DNA of 5,951 nucleotides from JAMXLO01 sp041487355 (GTDB lineage: Bacteria; Pseudomonadota; Alphaproteobacteria; Acetobacterales; Acetobacteraceae). The translations under genes were made by a program, and so were the position numbers. The DNA is taken from NCBI GenBank assembly GCA_041487355.1, contig JBGPND010000283.1:1-5951 (forward strand), in the 5' to 3' direction. Position 1 is the first letter of the stretch. Every line of letters begins with the position of its first letter. Below, in pieces: positions 1-5,951 of the stretch. Under the pieces are notes generated by a model, which was not told where the DNA came from, made no database searches, and worked only from the letters and a program-made list of their open reading frames with translations.

Positions 1-19
1 GGCACCTCGCTTCGTTTAC

Positions 20-109
20 CGCCATGGCCGGGCGGAATGCGCCGCGCTTTTCCGCCCTCGGTTGGCGGTTCGGGCGTAAACGCGCAGCGCATTCCGCCGG
101 GCCATGGCG
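20..109. repeat. REP-like paired inverted repeat just downstream of sucB
   Basis: The arms 20-57 and 72-109 are reverse complements at 34 of 38 positions, around a 14-base loop (58-71). The outer 23 bases of each arm (20-42 and 87-109) differ at one position. Each arm is itself a small palindrome built on GGCGGAA...TTCCGCC, so the unit is two REP-like elements facing each other. On the minus strand it begins two bases after the sucB stop codon, so transcripts would carry a long hairpin there that could slow 3' exonucleases or help end transcription. No T-tract follows on the minus strand, so it is not a standard intrinsic terminator. That this belongs to a dispersed GCGGAATGCGC-type repeat family is from memory and was not searched. 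Confidence 0.85.
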
Positions 110-111
110 AC

Positions 112-1356
112 TTAGAGACCTAGCAACAACCGACGCGGGTCCTCCACGCCTTCCTTCACCCGTACCAGGAACGACACCGCCTCCCTGCCATCGACGATGC
201 GGTGGTCGTAACTCAGCGCGAGATACATCATCGGCCTGATCTCGATCTTGCCGCTGATCGCCATCGGCCGCTCCTGGATCTTGTGCATGCCCAGTATCCC
301 CGACTGCGGCGGATTGAGAATCGGCGTCGACATCAGCGATCCGTACACGCCGCCGTTGGTGATGCTGAACGTCCCGCCGGTCAGCTCCTCCAGCTTCAGC
401 GCGCCGTCGCGCGCGCGGCGGCCGAAATCGGCGATGGCGCGTTCGATCTCGGCGAAGCTCATCGTGTCGACGTCGCGGATTACCGGTACGACCAGCCCGG
501 CTGGACCGCCGACCGCGATGCCCATGTGCACGAAGTTCTTGTAGACGATGTCCTCGCCGTCGATCTCGGCGTTCACCGCGGGGAATTCCTTCAGCGCGGC
601 AACGCAGGCCTTGACGAAGAACGACATCAAGCCGAGCCGCGCGCCTTCGTGCTTCTTCTCGAACGCGTCGCGGTACTCTTTGCGCAGCGCCATCACCGCC
701 GACATGTCCACCTCGTTGAAGGTGGTCAGCATCGCCGCGGTGTTCTGCGCCTCCTTCAGCCGCGCGGCGATGGTGCGGCGCAGGCGCGTCATGCGCACAC
801 GCTGTTCGCGCGGTTCATCGGTGCGCGGCGGCCTGGCCACGGGGGCCGGCGTGGCCGGGGCGGGGCGATTGAGGAATGCCAGCACGTCGCCCTTGGTGAT
901 ACGCCCGTCCTTGCCAGTGCCGGGGCCAAGCTCGGCAGGGAAAAGATGCTGCTCCTCGATCAGCTTGGCTGCGGCTGGCAGCGGCGCATATGCCGCGACA
1001 TCGGCGGGCGGCGTGGCAGGACGCGCGACCGGACCGAGCGCCCGTGGTGGCGGGTTCACGCCGGCTTGCGGAATTGCCGCGGGACGCGGAGCAGGAGGCG
1101 GCGGCGGCTTCGCCGCGGCACCTGGTTCGAGCAGACCCAGCAACGCACCGACGGGGACCTCGCTGCCCTCCGGCGCGCTGATCGATGTCAGCACGCCGGC
1201 GGCCGGGGCGCTCACCTCGACCGTCACCTTGTCGGTCTCCAGTTCCACCAACGGTTCATCCGCCGCGACCGCCTCGCCCGCCTGCTTCATCCAGCGCGCG
1301 ACGGTGGCCGACGTGACGCTCTCGCCCAGCGTCGGCACCTTGATCTCGGTCGCCAT
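112..1356 (-). CDS. sucB: 2-oxoglutarate dehydrogenase E2, dihydrolipoyllysine succinyltransferase
   Basis: This is the E2 core of the 2-oxoglutarate dehydrogenase complex (also odhB). It accepts the succinyl group from E1 on a swinging lipoyl arm and transfers it to CoA, giving succinyl-CoA for the TCA cycle in the cytoplasm. The 414-aa protein has the standard layout. The lipoyl domain is at 1-77, with the lipoylated lysine K43 in ETDKV. An Ala/Pro linker spans about 79-120. The peripheral subunit-binding domain that holds E3/E1 is at about 122-162 (GKDGRITKGDV). A second Pro-rich linker leads to the catalytic acyltransferase domain at about 184-414, ending in the DHRIVDG motif with catalytic H385 and D389. 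The start is the ATG at 1356: MATEIKVPTLGES is the expected N-terminus and GGGAA lies 9 bases upstream at 1366-1370. A longer in-frame start at 1458 would add 34 basic residues encoded inside sucA and is unlikely. The length is close to E. coli SucB (405 aa). The ETDKVTVEV lipoyl site and the pairing with sucA favour succinyl rather than acetyl or branched-chain substrates. Confidence 0.97.
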   Translation of the reverse strand: MATEIKVPTLGESVTSATVARWMKQAGEAVAADEPLVELETDKVTVEVSAPAAGVLTSISAPEGSEVPVGALLGLLEPGAAAKPPPPPAPRPAAIPQAGVNPPPRALGPVARPATPPADVAAYAPLPAAAKLIEEQHLFPAELGPGTGKDGRITKGDVLAFLNRPAPATPAPVARPPRTDEPREQRVRMTRLRRTIAARLKEAQNTAAMLTTFNEVDMSAVMALRKEYRDAFEKKHEGARLGLMSFFVKACVAALKEFPAVNAEIDGEDIVYKNFVHMGIAVGGPAGLVVPVIRDVDTMSFAEIERAIADFGRRARDGALKLEELTGGTFSITNGGVYGSLMSTPILNPPQSGILGMHKIQERPMAISGKIEIRPMMYLALSYDHRIVDGREAVSFLVRVKEGVEDPRRLLLGL

Positions 1357-1357
1357 G

Positions 1358-4270
1358 TCACGCGGTTCCCAGCGCCGCGGCGACCAGTGCAGCCTGTTCC
1401 GCCTGATGCGTGCGCGCGGACCCGGTGGCCGGGCTCGCGGCTGCCTCGCGCCCGACATAGGTCGGCCGCTTCGCCTTTCCGTCGATCCCCGACAGTACCT
1501 TCTCCAGCCGCCGGTCGACGAAATTCCAGGCCCCCATGTTCTCCGGCTCCTCCTGGCACCACACCAGTTCGGCGTTGCGGTAGGGTGTGAGCTCCCGCGT
1601 CAGCGTCTTCTCCGGGAACGGATAGCTCTGTTCCAGCCGCATGATGGCGACGTCGTCGATCGCCTTTTCCCGCCGCTCGGTCAGCAGGTCATAGTACACC
1701 TTGCCCGAGCACAGCACGACGCGCCCCACCTGTTCGGGCGGGGCGATCGCGTCGACCCCCGGGTCAAGTGCCCGGGGGCGGGCCTCCGGGATGACGAAGC
1801 GGAACGCACTGCCCTCCGCCATCTCGTCCAGCGACGAGACCGCCATCTTGTGCCGCAGCAGCGACTTCGGCGTGAAGATCACCAGCGGCTTGCGGAAGTT
1901 GCGCTGCAACTGCCGGCGCAGCGCGTGGAAGTAATTGGCCGGCGTGGTGAGATTGCACACGCACATGTTGCGTTCGGCGCAGAGCTGCAGATAGCGCTCG
2001 ATGCGGGCCGAGGAGTGCTCCGACCCCTGGCCTTCATAGCCGTGCGGCAGCAGCAGCGTGAGCCCGGACATGCGCAGCCACTTCGTCTCGCCGCTCGCCA
2101 GGAACTGGTCGATGATCACCTGCGCGCCGTTGGCGAAGTCGCCGAACTGTGCCTCCCACAACACCAGCGTGCGCGGATCCGCAAGTGTGTAACCATATTC
2201 GAAGCCAAGCACGCCGGCTTCCGACAGCAGAGAATTGTAGATCTCGATCTTCGCCTGATTGCGCGCGATGTTGTTCAGCGGCACGTATTCGTTCTGGTTC
2301 ACCTGGTCGATCAGCACCGCATGGCGCTGACTGAACGTGCCGCGCTGGCTGTCCTCGCCCGACAGACGGACGCGGTGACCTTCCAGCAGAAGCGACCCGA
2401 ATGCCAGCGCCTCGCCGGTCGCCCAGTCGATTCCCCCGCCTGACTCCAGCATCGCCTGCTTCGCCTCGAGCTGGCGCGCGATCCTCGGATGCACCTCGAA
2501 CCCTGCCGGAACGCGCGTGAGAGCGGCGCCGACGCGCTTCAGCGTCGCGGGACTGACGGCGGTTGCCTGCTCGATGCGTTCGGCTTCCGGGTCGGCCTGC
2601 GAGAGGCCGCTCCAGTGGCCTTCCAGCCAGTCGGCCTTGTTCGGTTTGTATGACTTTCCCGCCGCGTTGGCGTCTTCCAGCGTGCGGGCGAACTCGTCCC
2701 ACATCGTCTGCGCCTCGGCAGTGCTGATCACGCCCTCCACGGCCAGACGCTCAGCGTACAGCGTACGCGTGGTCTTCTTCTGATTGATCGCGCGATACAT
2801 CAGCGGCTGGGTGAACGCCGGTTCGTCCGTCTCGTTGTGGCCGTGGCGGCGATAGCAGACGATGTCCAGCACGATGTCGGTGGCGAAGCGCATGCGGAAC
2901 TCGGCCGCCATGCGGGCGCAGAACACCACCGCCTCCGGGTCGTCGCCGTTCACGTGCAGGATCGGCGCCTGGATCGACTTCGCCACGTCGGTGCAATAGA
3001 GCCCGGAAAAGGCGTGCGCCGGCACGGTGGTGAAGCCGATCTGGTTGTTCACCACCAGATGCACCGTCCCGCCGGTGCGGTAGCCGATGAGCTGGCTCAT
3101 CGCCAGCGTCTCGTACACCAGCCCCTGTCCGGCGAACGCCGCGTCGCCATGCATCAGGATTGCCATCACCGAGGACCGCCGTTCCGTGTCGCCGGCGTGG
3201 TCCTGTCGCGCGCGCACCTTGCCGATCACCACCGGATCGACCGCCTCGAGATGCGACGGGTTGGGCTGCAACGACAGATGCACGCTGCGCCCGGCCACGT
3301 CGATGTCGGTCGAGGTGCCGAGATGGTACTTCACGTCGCCGGAGCCCTGCACGTCGTCGGGCTTGAAGCTCTCGCCGCCGAACTCGGAGAACACCGCGGT
3401 CAGCGGCTTCTTCACCACGTTCACCAGCGTGTTCAGCCGGCCGCGATGCGGCATGCCGATGGCGATCTCGCCGACGCCGGCCGAGACCACTGTCTCGATG
3501 ATGGCGTGCAGCGCGGGGATGGTGGCCTCGCCGCCTTCCAGGCCGAACCGCTTGGTGGTGACGTAGCGCTTCTGGCAGAACGCCTCGAAGCCTTCCGCCT
3601 CGGTGAGCTGCGTCAGGATGGCACGCTTGGCCGTCGCATCGAATGCGTTGCGCCAGGGCGCGCCTTCCACCCTCCGCTGGATCCAGGATTTCTGGTCGGG
3701 GTCCTGGATGTGCATGAACTCGACGCCGATATGGCCGCAATAGGTCTCGCGCAGGATGGTGACGATCTCGCGCAGTGTCGCGGTTTCGCGGCCGAGCACG
3801 TTGTCGATGAAGATCGGCTTGTCGAGGTCGTTGTCGGTGAAACCGTAGGAGCGCGGATCGAGTTCGGCGTGCGGCTTGGGGATCTGCAGCCCGAGCGGAT
3901 CGAGCCGCGCCTCCAGATGGCCGCGCACGCGGTAGGAGCGGATCAGCATCAGGGCGCGCAGCGAGGCGATGGTGGCGGCACGGATCTGCTCCCGCGACAA
4001 CCTTGCTGTTGGTGCAGGTCCCGGACGAGGTCCCGGGGTGGTGGCGGGGCGCGGCGCCTCTTCTGCTTCCAGCGCCGGATGACGTGGGGCCCAGGAGGCG
4101 CCGGTGGCCTCCTCCAGGACCGCGCGCGCGTCGTCGTTCAGCGCGCTGAACAGCTCGGCGAAGGTCGGATCGACGGAAGCCGGGTTGGCCGCCCAGCGCG
4201 CGTATTGCTCGCCGAGGAAGGCGGCGTTCGCGCCGCTGAAGGCGGAGGCCAGAATGTCCACGCCAGCCAT
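1358..4270 (-). CDS. sucA: 2-oxoglutarate dehydrogenase E1 component
   Basis: This thiamine-diphosphate enzyme (also odhA) decarboxylates 2-oxoglutarate and succinylates the lipoyl group of E2, the first and rate-setting step of the complex. At 970 aa it is slightly longer than E. coli SucA (933 aa). The N-terminal E2-binding segment is at about 10-42 (SGANAAFLGEQYARW), followed by an Ala/Pro/Thr-rich linker at about 68-90. The diphosphate-binding domain includes PHRGRLN (H275), NPSHLEAV (H340), HGDAAFAGQG (374-383) with the paired NN at 408-409, and RRHGHNETDEP (474-484). The transketolase-like pyrimidine domain is at about 613-810, with SGEDSQRGTFSQRH and YEGQGSEHSSAR (H752). The C-terminal domain carries CSGKVYYDL (854-862) and LEQSYPFP. 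The start at 4270 gives the family-typical N-terminus, with GAGGG 10 bases upstream. The stop at 1358-1360 is one base from the sucB start. Residues about 829-838 are encoded by a DNA palindrome, reported separately. No catalytic motif is missing. Confidence 0.98.
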   Translation of the reverse strand: MAGVDILASAFSGANAAFLGEQYARWAANPASVDPTFAELFSALNDDARAVLEEATGASWAPRHPALEAEEAPRPATTPGPRPGPAPTARLSREQIRAATIASLRALMLIRSYRVRGHLEARLDPLGLQIPKPHAELDPRSYGFTDNDLDKPIFIDNVLGRETATLREIVTILRETYCGHIGVEFMHIQDPDQKSWIQRRVEGAPWRNAFDATAKRAILTQLTEAEGFEAFCQKRYVTTKRFGLEGGEATIPALHAIIETVVSAGVGEIAIGMPHRGRLNTLVNVVKKPLTAVFSEFGGESFKPDDVQGSGDVKYHLGTSTDIDVAGRSVHLSLQPNPSHLEAVDPVVIGKVRARQDHAGDTERRSSVMAILMHGDAAFAGQGLVYETLAMSQLIGYRTGGTVHLVVNNQIGFTTVPAHAFSGLYCTDVAKSIQAPILHVNGDDPEAVVFCARMAAEFRMRFATDIVLDIVCYRRHGHNETDEPAFTQPLMYRAINQKKTTRTLYAERLAVEGVISTAEAQTMWDEFARTLEDANAAGKSYKPNKADWLEGHWSGLSQADPEAERIEQATAVSPATLKRVGAALTRVPAGFEVHPRIARQLEAKQAMLESGGGIDWATGEALAFGSLLLEGHRVRLSGEDSQRGTFSQRHAVLIDQVNQNEYVPLNNIARNQAKIEIYNSLLSEAGVLGFEYGYTLADPRTLVLWEAQFGDFANGAQVIIDQFLASGETKWLRMSGLTLLLPHGYEGQGSEHSSARIERYLQLCAERNMCVCNLTTPANYFHALRRQLQRNFRKPLVIFTPKSLLRHKMAVSSLDEMAEGSAFRFVIPEARPRALDPGVDAIAPPEQVGRVVLCSGKVYYDLLTERREKAIDDVAIMRLEQSYPFPEKTLTRELTPYRNAELVWCQEEPENMGAWNFVDRRLEKVLSGIDGKAKRPTYVGREAAASPATGSARTHQAEQAALVAAALGTA
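1756..1778. repeat. Perfect palindrome inside the sucA coding sequence
   Basis: The arms CCCCCGGG (1756-1763) and CCCGGGGG (1771-1778) flank a 7-base loop, TCAAGTG. The palindrome lies in the variable stretch between the transketolase-like domain and the C-terminal domain of SucA and encodes roughly RALDPGV. The sequence resembles the CCCGGGTCAAG...-type dispersed palindromes I recall from alphaproteobacterial intergenic regions. Its origin as an inserted repeat is inference. Confidence 0.6.
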
Positions 4271-4280
4271 TGGTTACCAT

Positions 4281-4285
4281 CCCTC
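4281..4285 (-). promoter_or_regulatory. Shine-Dalgarno site for sucA
   Basis: On the minus strand GAGGG (4285-4281) lies 10 bases before the sucA ATG at 4270, a slightly long but workable spacing. Another ATG at 4280-4278 follows GAGGG immediately. It is in a different frame and too close to the site to be used, which supports 4270 as the true start. Confidence 0.6.
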
Positions 4286-4310
4286 ATCTGCCCGGGCCGG
4301 GGTGCATAGA

Positions 4311-4320
4311 GGCACGTGCC
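4311..4320. repeat. 10-bp perfect palindrome in the sucA leader
   Basis: GGCACGTGCC is its own reverse complement and sits 41-50 bases upstream of the sucA start codon. Its symmetry and position, within or just before the likely 5' leader, would suit a dimeric regulator. A 10-bp palindrome can also occur by chance in GC-rich DNA. No regulator is encoded nearby to pair with it. Confidence 0.35.
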
Positions 4321-4388
4321 GGCTTACGGTACCCCTCACGGCGCAGGTCCGGTCGCTGCAACCCCGTGTCACCAGACTGCCATGCGGA

Positions 4389-4418
4389 ACGCGCCACGAG
4401 CGTCGGCCCGTGGCGCGT
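4389..4418. repeat. Strong hairpin between the DUF2852 gene and sucA
   Basis: The 10-base arms ACGCGCCACG (4389-4398) and CGTGGCGCGT (4409-4418) are perfect reverse complements around a 10-base loop. It lies about 120 bases upstream of the sucA start. Neither side is followed by a T-tract, so it is not a canonical intrinsic terminator. It could attenuate readthrough from the DUF2852 gene, fold in the sucA leader, or be an operator. I could not place a convincing -35/-10 pair for sucA around it. Confidence 0.55.
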
Positions 4419-4457
4419 CGGTATTTCAGATGCGGCGGCAGGCAGGCATTTCAAGCG

Positions 4458-4511
4458 AGCAAGGAAGGAGGGGGGAAGCAAGGAGGGAGGGAAGCAGGGG
4501 AGCGAAGCAAG
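4458..4511. repeat. Purine-rich degenerate tandem repeat
   Basis: The plus strand is almost all purine here, with scattered C. It reads as shrinking units that each begin AGCAAGG or AGCAGGG: 4458-4476, 4477-4492, 4493-4505, and a partial unit at 4506-4511. G-runs at 4470-4475, 4485-4487, 4489-4491 and 4497-4500 could favour G-quadruplex or triplex formation on that strand, although one loop of 9 bases is long. The units resemble the GCAAGGGGAGGGGG half of the adjacent inverted repeat, so they may be decayed copies of it. Confidence 0.5.
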
Positions 4512-4513
4512 TG

Positions 4514-4606
4514 CTCCCCCTCCCCTTGCGGCGGGGGTAGGGGGAGGGGGCGATGCCAGTCGCAATGATCCCCTCCCCTAACCCCTTCCCGCAAGGGGAG
4601 GGGGAG
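4514..4606. repeat. Facing pair of C/G-rich palindromic repeats
   Basis: Copy 1 (4514-4550) and copy 2 (4570-4606) are near-perfect inverted copies separated by 19 bases. Both contain CTCCCCCTCCCCTTGCGG, one on each strand. Each copy is also an internal C-run/G-run hairpin around TTGCGG. The block starts 10 bases after the DUF2852 stop on the minus strand, where the RNA could form a large hairpin able to stabilise its 3' end or end transcription before sucA. No T-tract follows. The sequence is typical of dispersed intergenic repeats in GC-rich proteobacteria (recalled, not searched). Confidence 0.8.
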
Positions 4607-4616
4607 TAGCCTACGG

Positions 4617-5144
4617 TCAGCTCTGCGCCGGCGGGCCCTGCGGCTGCTCCGGCGGGGCCGGCGGACGCTGCCGCAGCTCGGTCATGAACTGGTCGAACTC
4701 GGCCTTGTCCTTGGCGAAGCGCAGCCGGTCGAGGAAGGCGGCGAACTCCTTCTGCTCTTCCTCCAGCCGGCGCAGCGTCTCCACCCGGTATTCGTCGAAG
4801 GCGCGGTTGCCGCTGGACGGTGCCGGCCGCTCGCCGCCGCACCAGCTCTTCCAGCCGGTCCAGGGCGCCCCCCCGCCTTGCCAGGGGCCGCCCTGGTAGC
4901 CGCCATGACGGTAGTGTCCCCAGCATCCCATGCGTCCGCTCCATAGCGAGAGAAGCAACAGTACAAGCCCGACCGGCCACCAGAAGATGAAGCCGAGCAC
5001 GATTGCCGCGATGCACAGCGGCTTCGGTATCGCCCGCCAGTGCCAGTAGCCCCAGCTTGGCTGGTTCCAGGTTGGTCCCGGGCCCCACGGGGAATTCCCG
5101 CTGCCCGGATTGCCATATGTCCCGTGATTTGTAGCGCCAGACAT
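4617..5144 (-). CDS. DUF2852 family membrane protein
   Basis: This 175-aa protein has unknown biochemical function. Residues 1-40 are rich in Gly, Asn, Pro and Trp and have no signal peptide. One hydrophobic segment at about 43-68 (CIAAIVLGFIFWWPVGLVLL) should span the inner membrane. A Gly/Trp-rich stretch follows (about 72-105), with cysteines C74 and C102. Residues 111-155 (SGNRAFDEYR, LRRLEEEQKEFAAFLDRL) form a charged helical or coiled-coil block, which with the FDEYR and KAEFDQFM motifs I recognise as the hallmark of DUF2852. The tail is Pro/Gln-rich. The ATG at 5144 is chosen because GAGGA lies 5 bases before it (5150-5154) and because the longer form from 5204 would begin inside the promoter elements. 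The gene points toward sucA but is separated from it by 346 repeat-rich bases, so a shared operon is unlikely. Family assignment is from memory of the pattern. Confidence 0.85.
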   Translation of the reverse strand: MSGATNHGTYGNPGSGNSPWGPGPTWNQPSWGYWHWRAIPKPLCIAAIVLGFIFWWPVGLVLLLLSLWSGRMGCWGHYRHGGYQGGPWQGGGAPWTGWKSWCGGERPAPSSGNRAFDEYRVETLRRLEEEQKEFAAFLDRLRFAKDKAEFDQFMTELRQRPPAPPEQPQGPPAQS

Positions 5145-5160
5145 GGCGGTCCTCATGTGA

Positions 5161-5179
5161 ATGTAAGACACATTTACAT
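5161..5179. promoter_or_regulatory. Candidate operator overlapping the DUF2852 promoter
   Basis: ATGTAA (5161-5166) and TTACAT (5174-5179) form a perfect inverted repeat with a 7-base spacer. It is AT-rich against GC-rich surroundings. It spans the proposed -10 box and likely transcription start of the DUF2852 gene, a typical place for a repressor. No regulator gene is visible in the window, so the binding protein is unknown. Confidence 0.45.
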
Positions 5180-5204
5180 ATGCGCGGCACGGCGCATCCG
5201 TCAA
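5175..5204 (-). promoter_or_regulatory. Candidate sigma-70-type promoter of the DUF2852 gene
   Basis: On the minus strand TTGACG (5204-5199) is followed 18 bases later by TATGTA (5180-5175), a good -35 with a weak -10. Transcription would start near 5168, giving a short leader of about 24 bases that contains the Shine-Dalgarno site at 5150-5154. The spacing and position fit. The -10 matches consensus at only three of six bases. Confidence 0.45.
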
Positions 5205-5314
5205 GTGGTTTGCGCGGTGTTAGGTAGCAATGACCACAAGCGTGTCTGAGCGCCCCGGCGCCCCGCACGTTACCCTGCTTGACGTTGCGCCGTCGGTACG
5301 GGCGGACTGTCGCG

Positions 5315-5833
5315 ATGAGACTCGGCAGCAGCGCCCGTCGCATCGTGACCGCGCTTTACAGCCCCGCTGGCATAGTCGGCTGGGTTGTCGCGCTCGCCAA
5401 ACCGATCCGCAGCGCGGTGGACTGGCTTAGCGATATGGACTTCGTTTCCTCAAACATGGCGGCGATCGGCGCCTTCCTTAACACAGGATGGGGAACTCTT
5501 GCCTCGGTATGCGCCGGAGCTTTGATTTTAGGGCACGCTATCCAGCGCTCGCTTCACGCAGCGCCAGTGCAGGAGACAGGTTCCGCTATCAGCGATCTCC
5601 AGCGCGAGAAGAAGCTGCCGCTGAAGGGGGCAGAGATTACTCCAGACCAGCATTCAGAAACGCTTCCGGCGCGAGATGAGGATGATTATGCCTACGGACT
5701 GTCGTTGGAACGGGTCTCTGGGGAGATCAATCCTGACAAGCCCAATATCTACATGTCGTGGCAGCTAGGGGTGAAAAACTGCACCGACGGTGCGGTGAGA
5801 TACCGATTTGATACCAACCGCCATTGTTTTTGA
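5315..5833 (+). CDS. Unrecognised small membrane protein, possibly truncated
   Basis: I do not recognise this 172-aa protein. Residues 1-35 are basic and moderately hydrophobic (IVGWVVALAKPI). A likely membrane segment lies at about 48-76 (AFLNTGWGTLASVCAGALIL). Residues 77-130 are polar and probably disordered. The C-terminus contains INPDKPNIYMSWQLGVKNC followed by RYRF, which reads like the beginning of a beta-rich domain (an 'N...rY' strand pattern) that stops abruptly at TGA (5831-5833). GC is visibly lower than in suc genes, and codons such as AGA, TTA and ATA appear, suggesting a different history. The start is uncertain: the ATG at 5315 has only a weak GGCGGA site at 5301-5306, and TTG at 5279 would add 12 residues. 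It is divergent from the DUF2852 gene across about 170 bases; I found no clear promoter for it. It could be an intact short gene or the 5' remnant of a longer one. Confidence 0.55.
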   Translation: MRLGSSARRIVTALYSPAGIVGWVVALAKPIRSAVDWLSDMDFVSSNMAAIGAFLNTGWGTLASVCAGALILGHAIQRSLHAAPVQETGSAISDLQREKKLPLKGAEITPDQHSETLPARDEDDYAYGLSLERVSGEINPDKPNIYMSWQLGVKNCTDGAVRYRFDTNRHCF

Positions 5834-5853
5834 CTCTTATTGCCGCTCTTTCA

Positions 5854-5935
5854 CCGTCATGGCCGGGCCTGTCCCGGCCATCCGTACCAGCACCAGTGCC
5901 GCGACGGATGGCCGGGACAGGCCCGGCCATGACGG
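5854..5935. repeat. Perfect 32-bp-arm palindrome
   Basis: The arms 5854-5885 and 5904-5935 are exact reverse complements around an 18-base loop (5886-5903). Each arm also has internal symmetry (TGGCCGGG...CCCGGCCA). It starts 20 bases after the stop of the plus-strand hypothetical gene. No T-tract follows it, so its use as a terminator is uncertain. It resembles the CGTCATGGCCGGG...-type dispersed palindromes common in alphaproteobacterial intergenic regions (recalled, not searched). The exact identity of the arms suggests recent insertion or active maintenance. Confidence 0.9.
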
Positions 5936-5951
5936 GAGAAGCGGGCGCGCA

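Noticed and set aside
1357..1458. N-terminal extension of SucB from the ATG at 1458.
   Set aside because: The extra 34 residues are Arg/Pro-rich, encoded within the sucA 3' end, and precede the family-typical MATEIKVPTLGES start.
548..2443. A 631-codon open frame on the plus strand antisense to sucB and the end of sucA.
   Set aside because: It lies opposite two unmistakable genes, and its product is low-complexity Arg/Ala/Ser/Gly sequence with no recognisable domain. Such frames are expected from GC-rich codon bias.
2751..4280. A 509-codon minus-strand frame starting at an ATG 10 bases before the sucA start.
   Set aside because: It is an out-of-frame reading of sucA, Arg-rich with no domain, and its ATG directly abuts the GAGGG site, leaving no room for ribosome binding.
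2837..4309. A 490-codon plus-strand open frame antisense to sucA.
   Set aside because: Its composition (His/Arg/Ala/Gly-rich) and full overlap with conserved sucA motifs mark it as a shadow frame.
4514..4606. Intrinsic terminator for the DUF2852 gene.
   Set aside because: The hairpin potential is strong, but no T-tract follows on the minus strand, so I list it as a repeat only.
4426..5343. A 305-codon minus-strand frame over the DUF2852 gene and the repeats.
   Set aside because: It reads through the repeat block and overlaps the DUF2852 gene in another frame; the DUF2852 frame has the recognisable motifs and ribosome binding site.

Overview
The window looks like a high-GC alphaproteobacterial chromosome, most likely Rhodospirillales or Acetobacteraceae. 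Three things suggest this: GC-rich coding sequence with long antisense shadow frames, a DUF2852 membrane protein (a mainly alphaproteobacterial family), and several GC-rich palindromic repeats of the kind scattered through such genomes. The taxonomic placement is inference.

Most of the window (112-4270, minus strand) is a two-gene 2-oxoglutarate dehydrogenase operon. sucA/odhA (E1, 970 aa) comes first. sucB/odhB (E2, 414 aa) follows after a single base (TGA-C-ATG), so the two are probably translationally coupled. E1 decarboxylates 2-oxoglutarate on thiamine diphosphate and passes the succinyl group to the lipoyl arm of E2, which transfers it to CoA. Both proteins are full length with their key residues present. 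The E3 subunit (lpd) and succinyl-CoA synthetase (sucCD) are not in the window. A 90-base REP-like inverted repeat starts two bases past the sucB stop.

The 346-base stretch 4271-4616 separates sucA from the next gene, also on the minus strand. It holds the sucA leader (Shine-Dalgarno site, a 10-bp perfect palindrome, a 10-bp-stem hairpin), a purine-rich degenerate tandem repeat, and a facing pair of C/G-rich palindromic repeats. Next comes a 175-aa DUF2852 protein (4617-5144, minus) with one membrane segment and a C-terminal coiled coil. Its promoter region shows a -35/-10 pair overlapped by an inverted repeat that could be an operator.

Divergently, on the plus strand (about 5315-5833), lies an unrecognised small membrane protein with lower GC and less biased codon use. 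It ends abruptly 20 bases before a perfect 32-bp-arm palindrome and may be a truncated gene. I see no RNA genes, CRISPR array, insertion sequence or defence system. The unusual content is the density of repeats, including a palindrome inside the sucA coding sequence.
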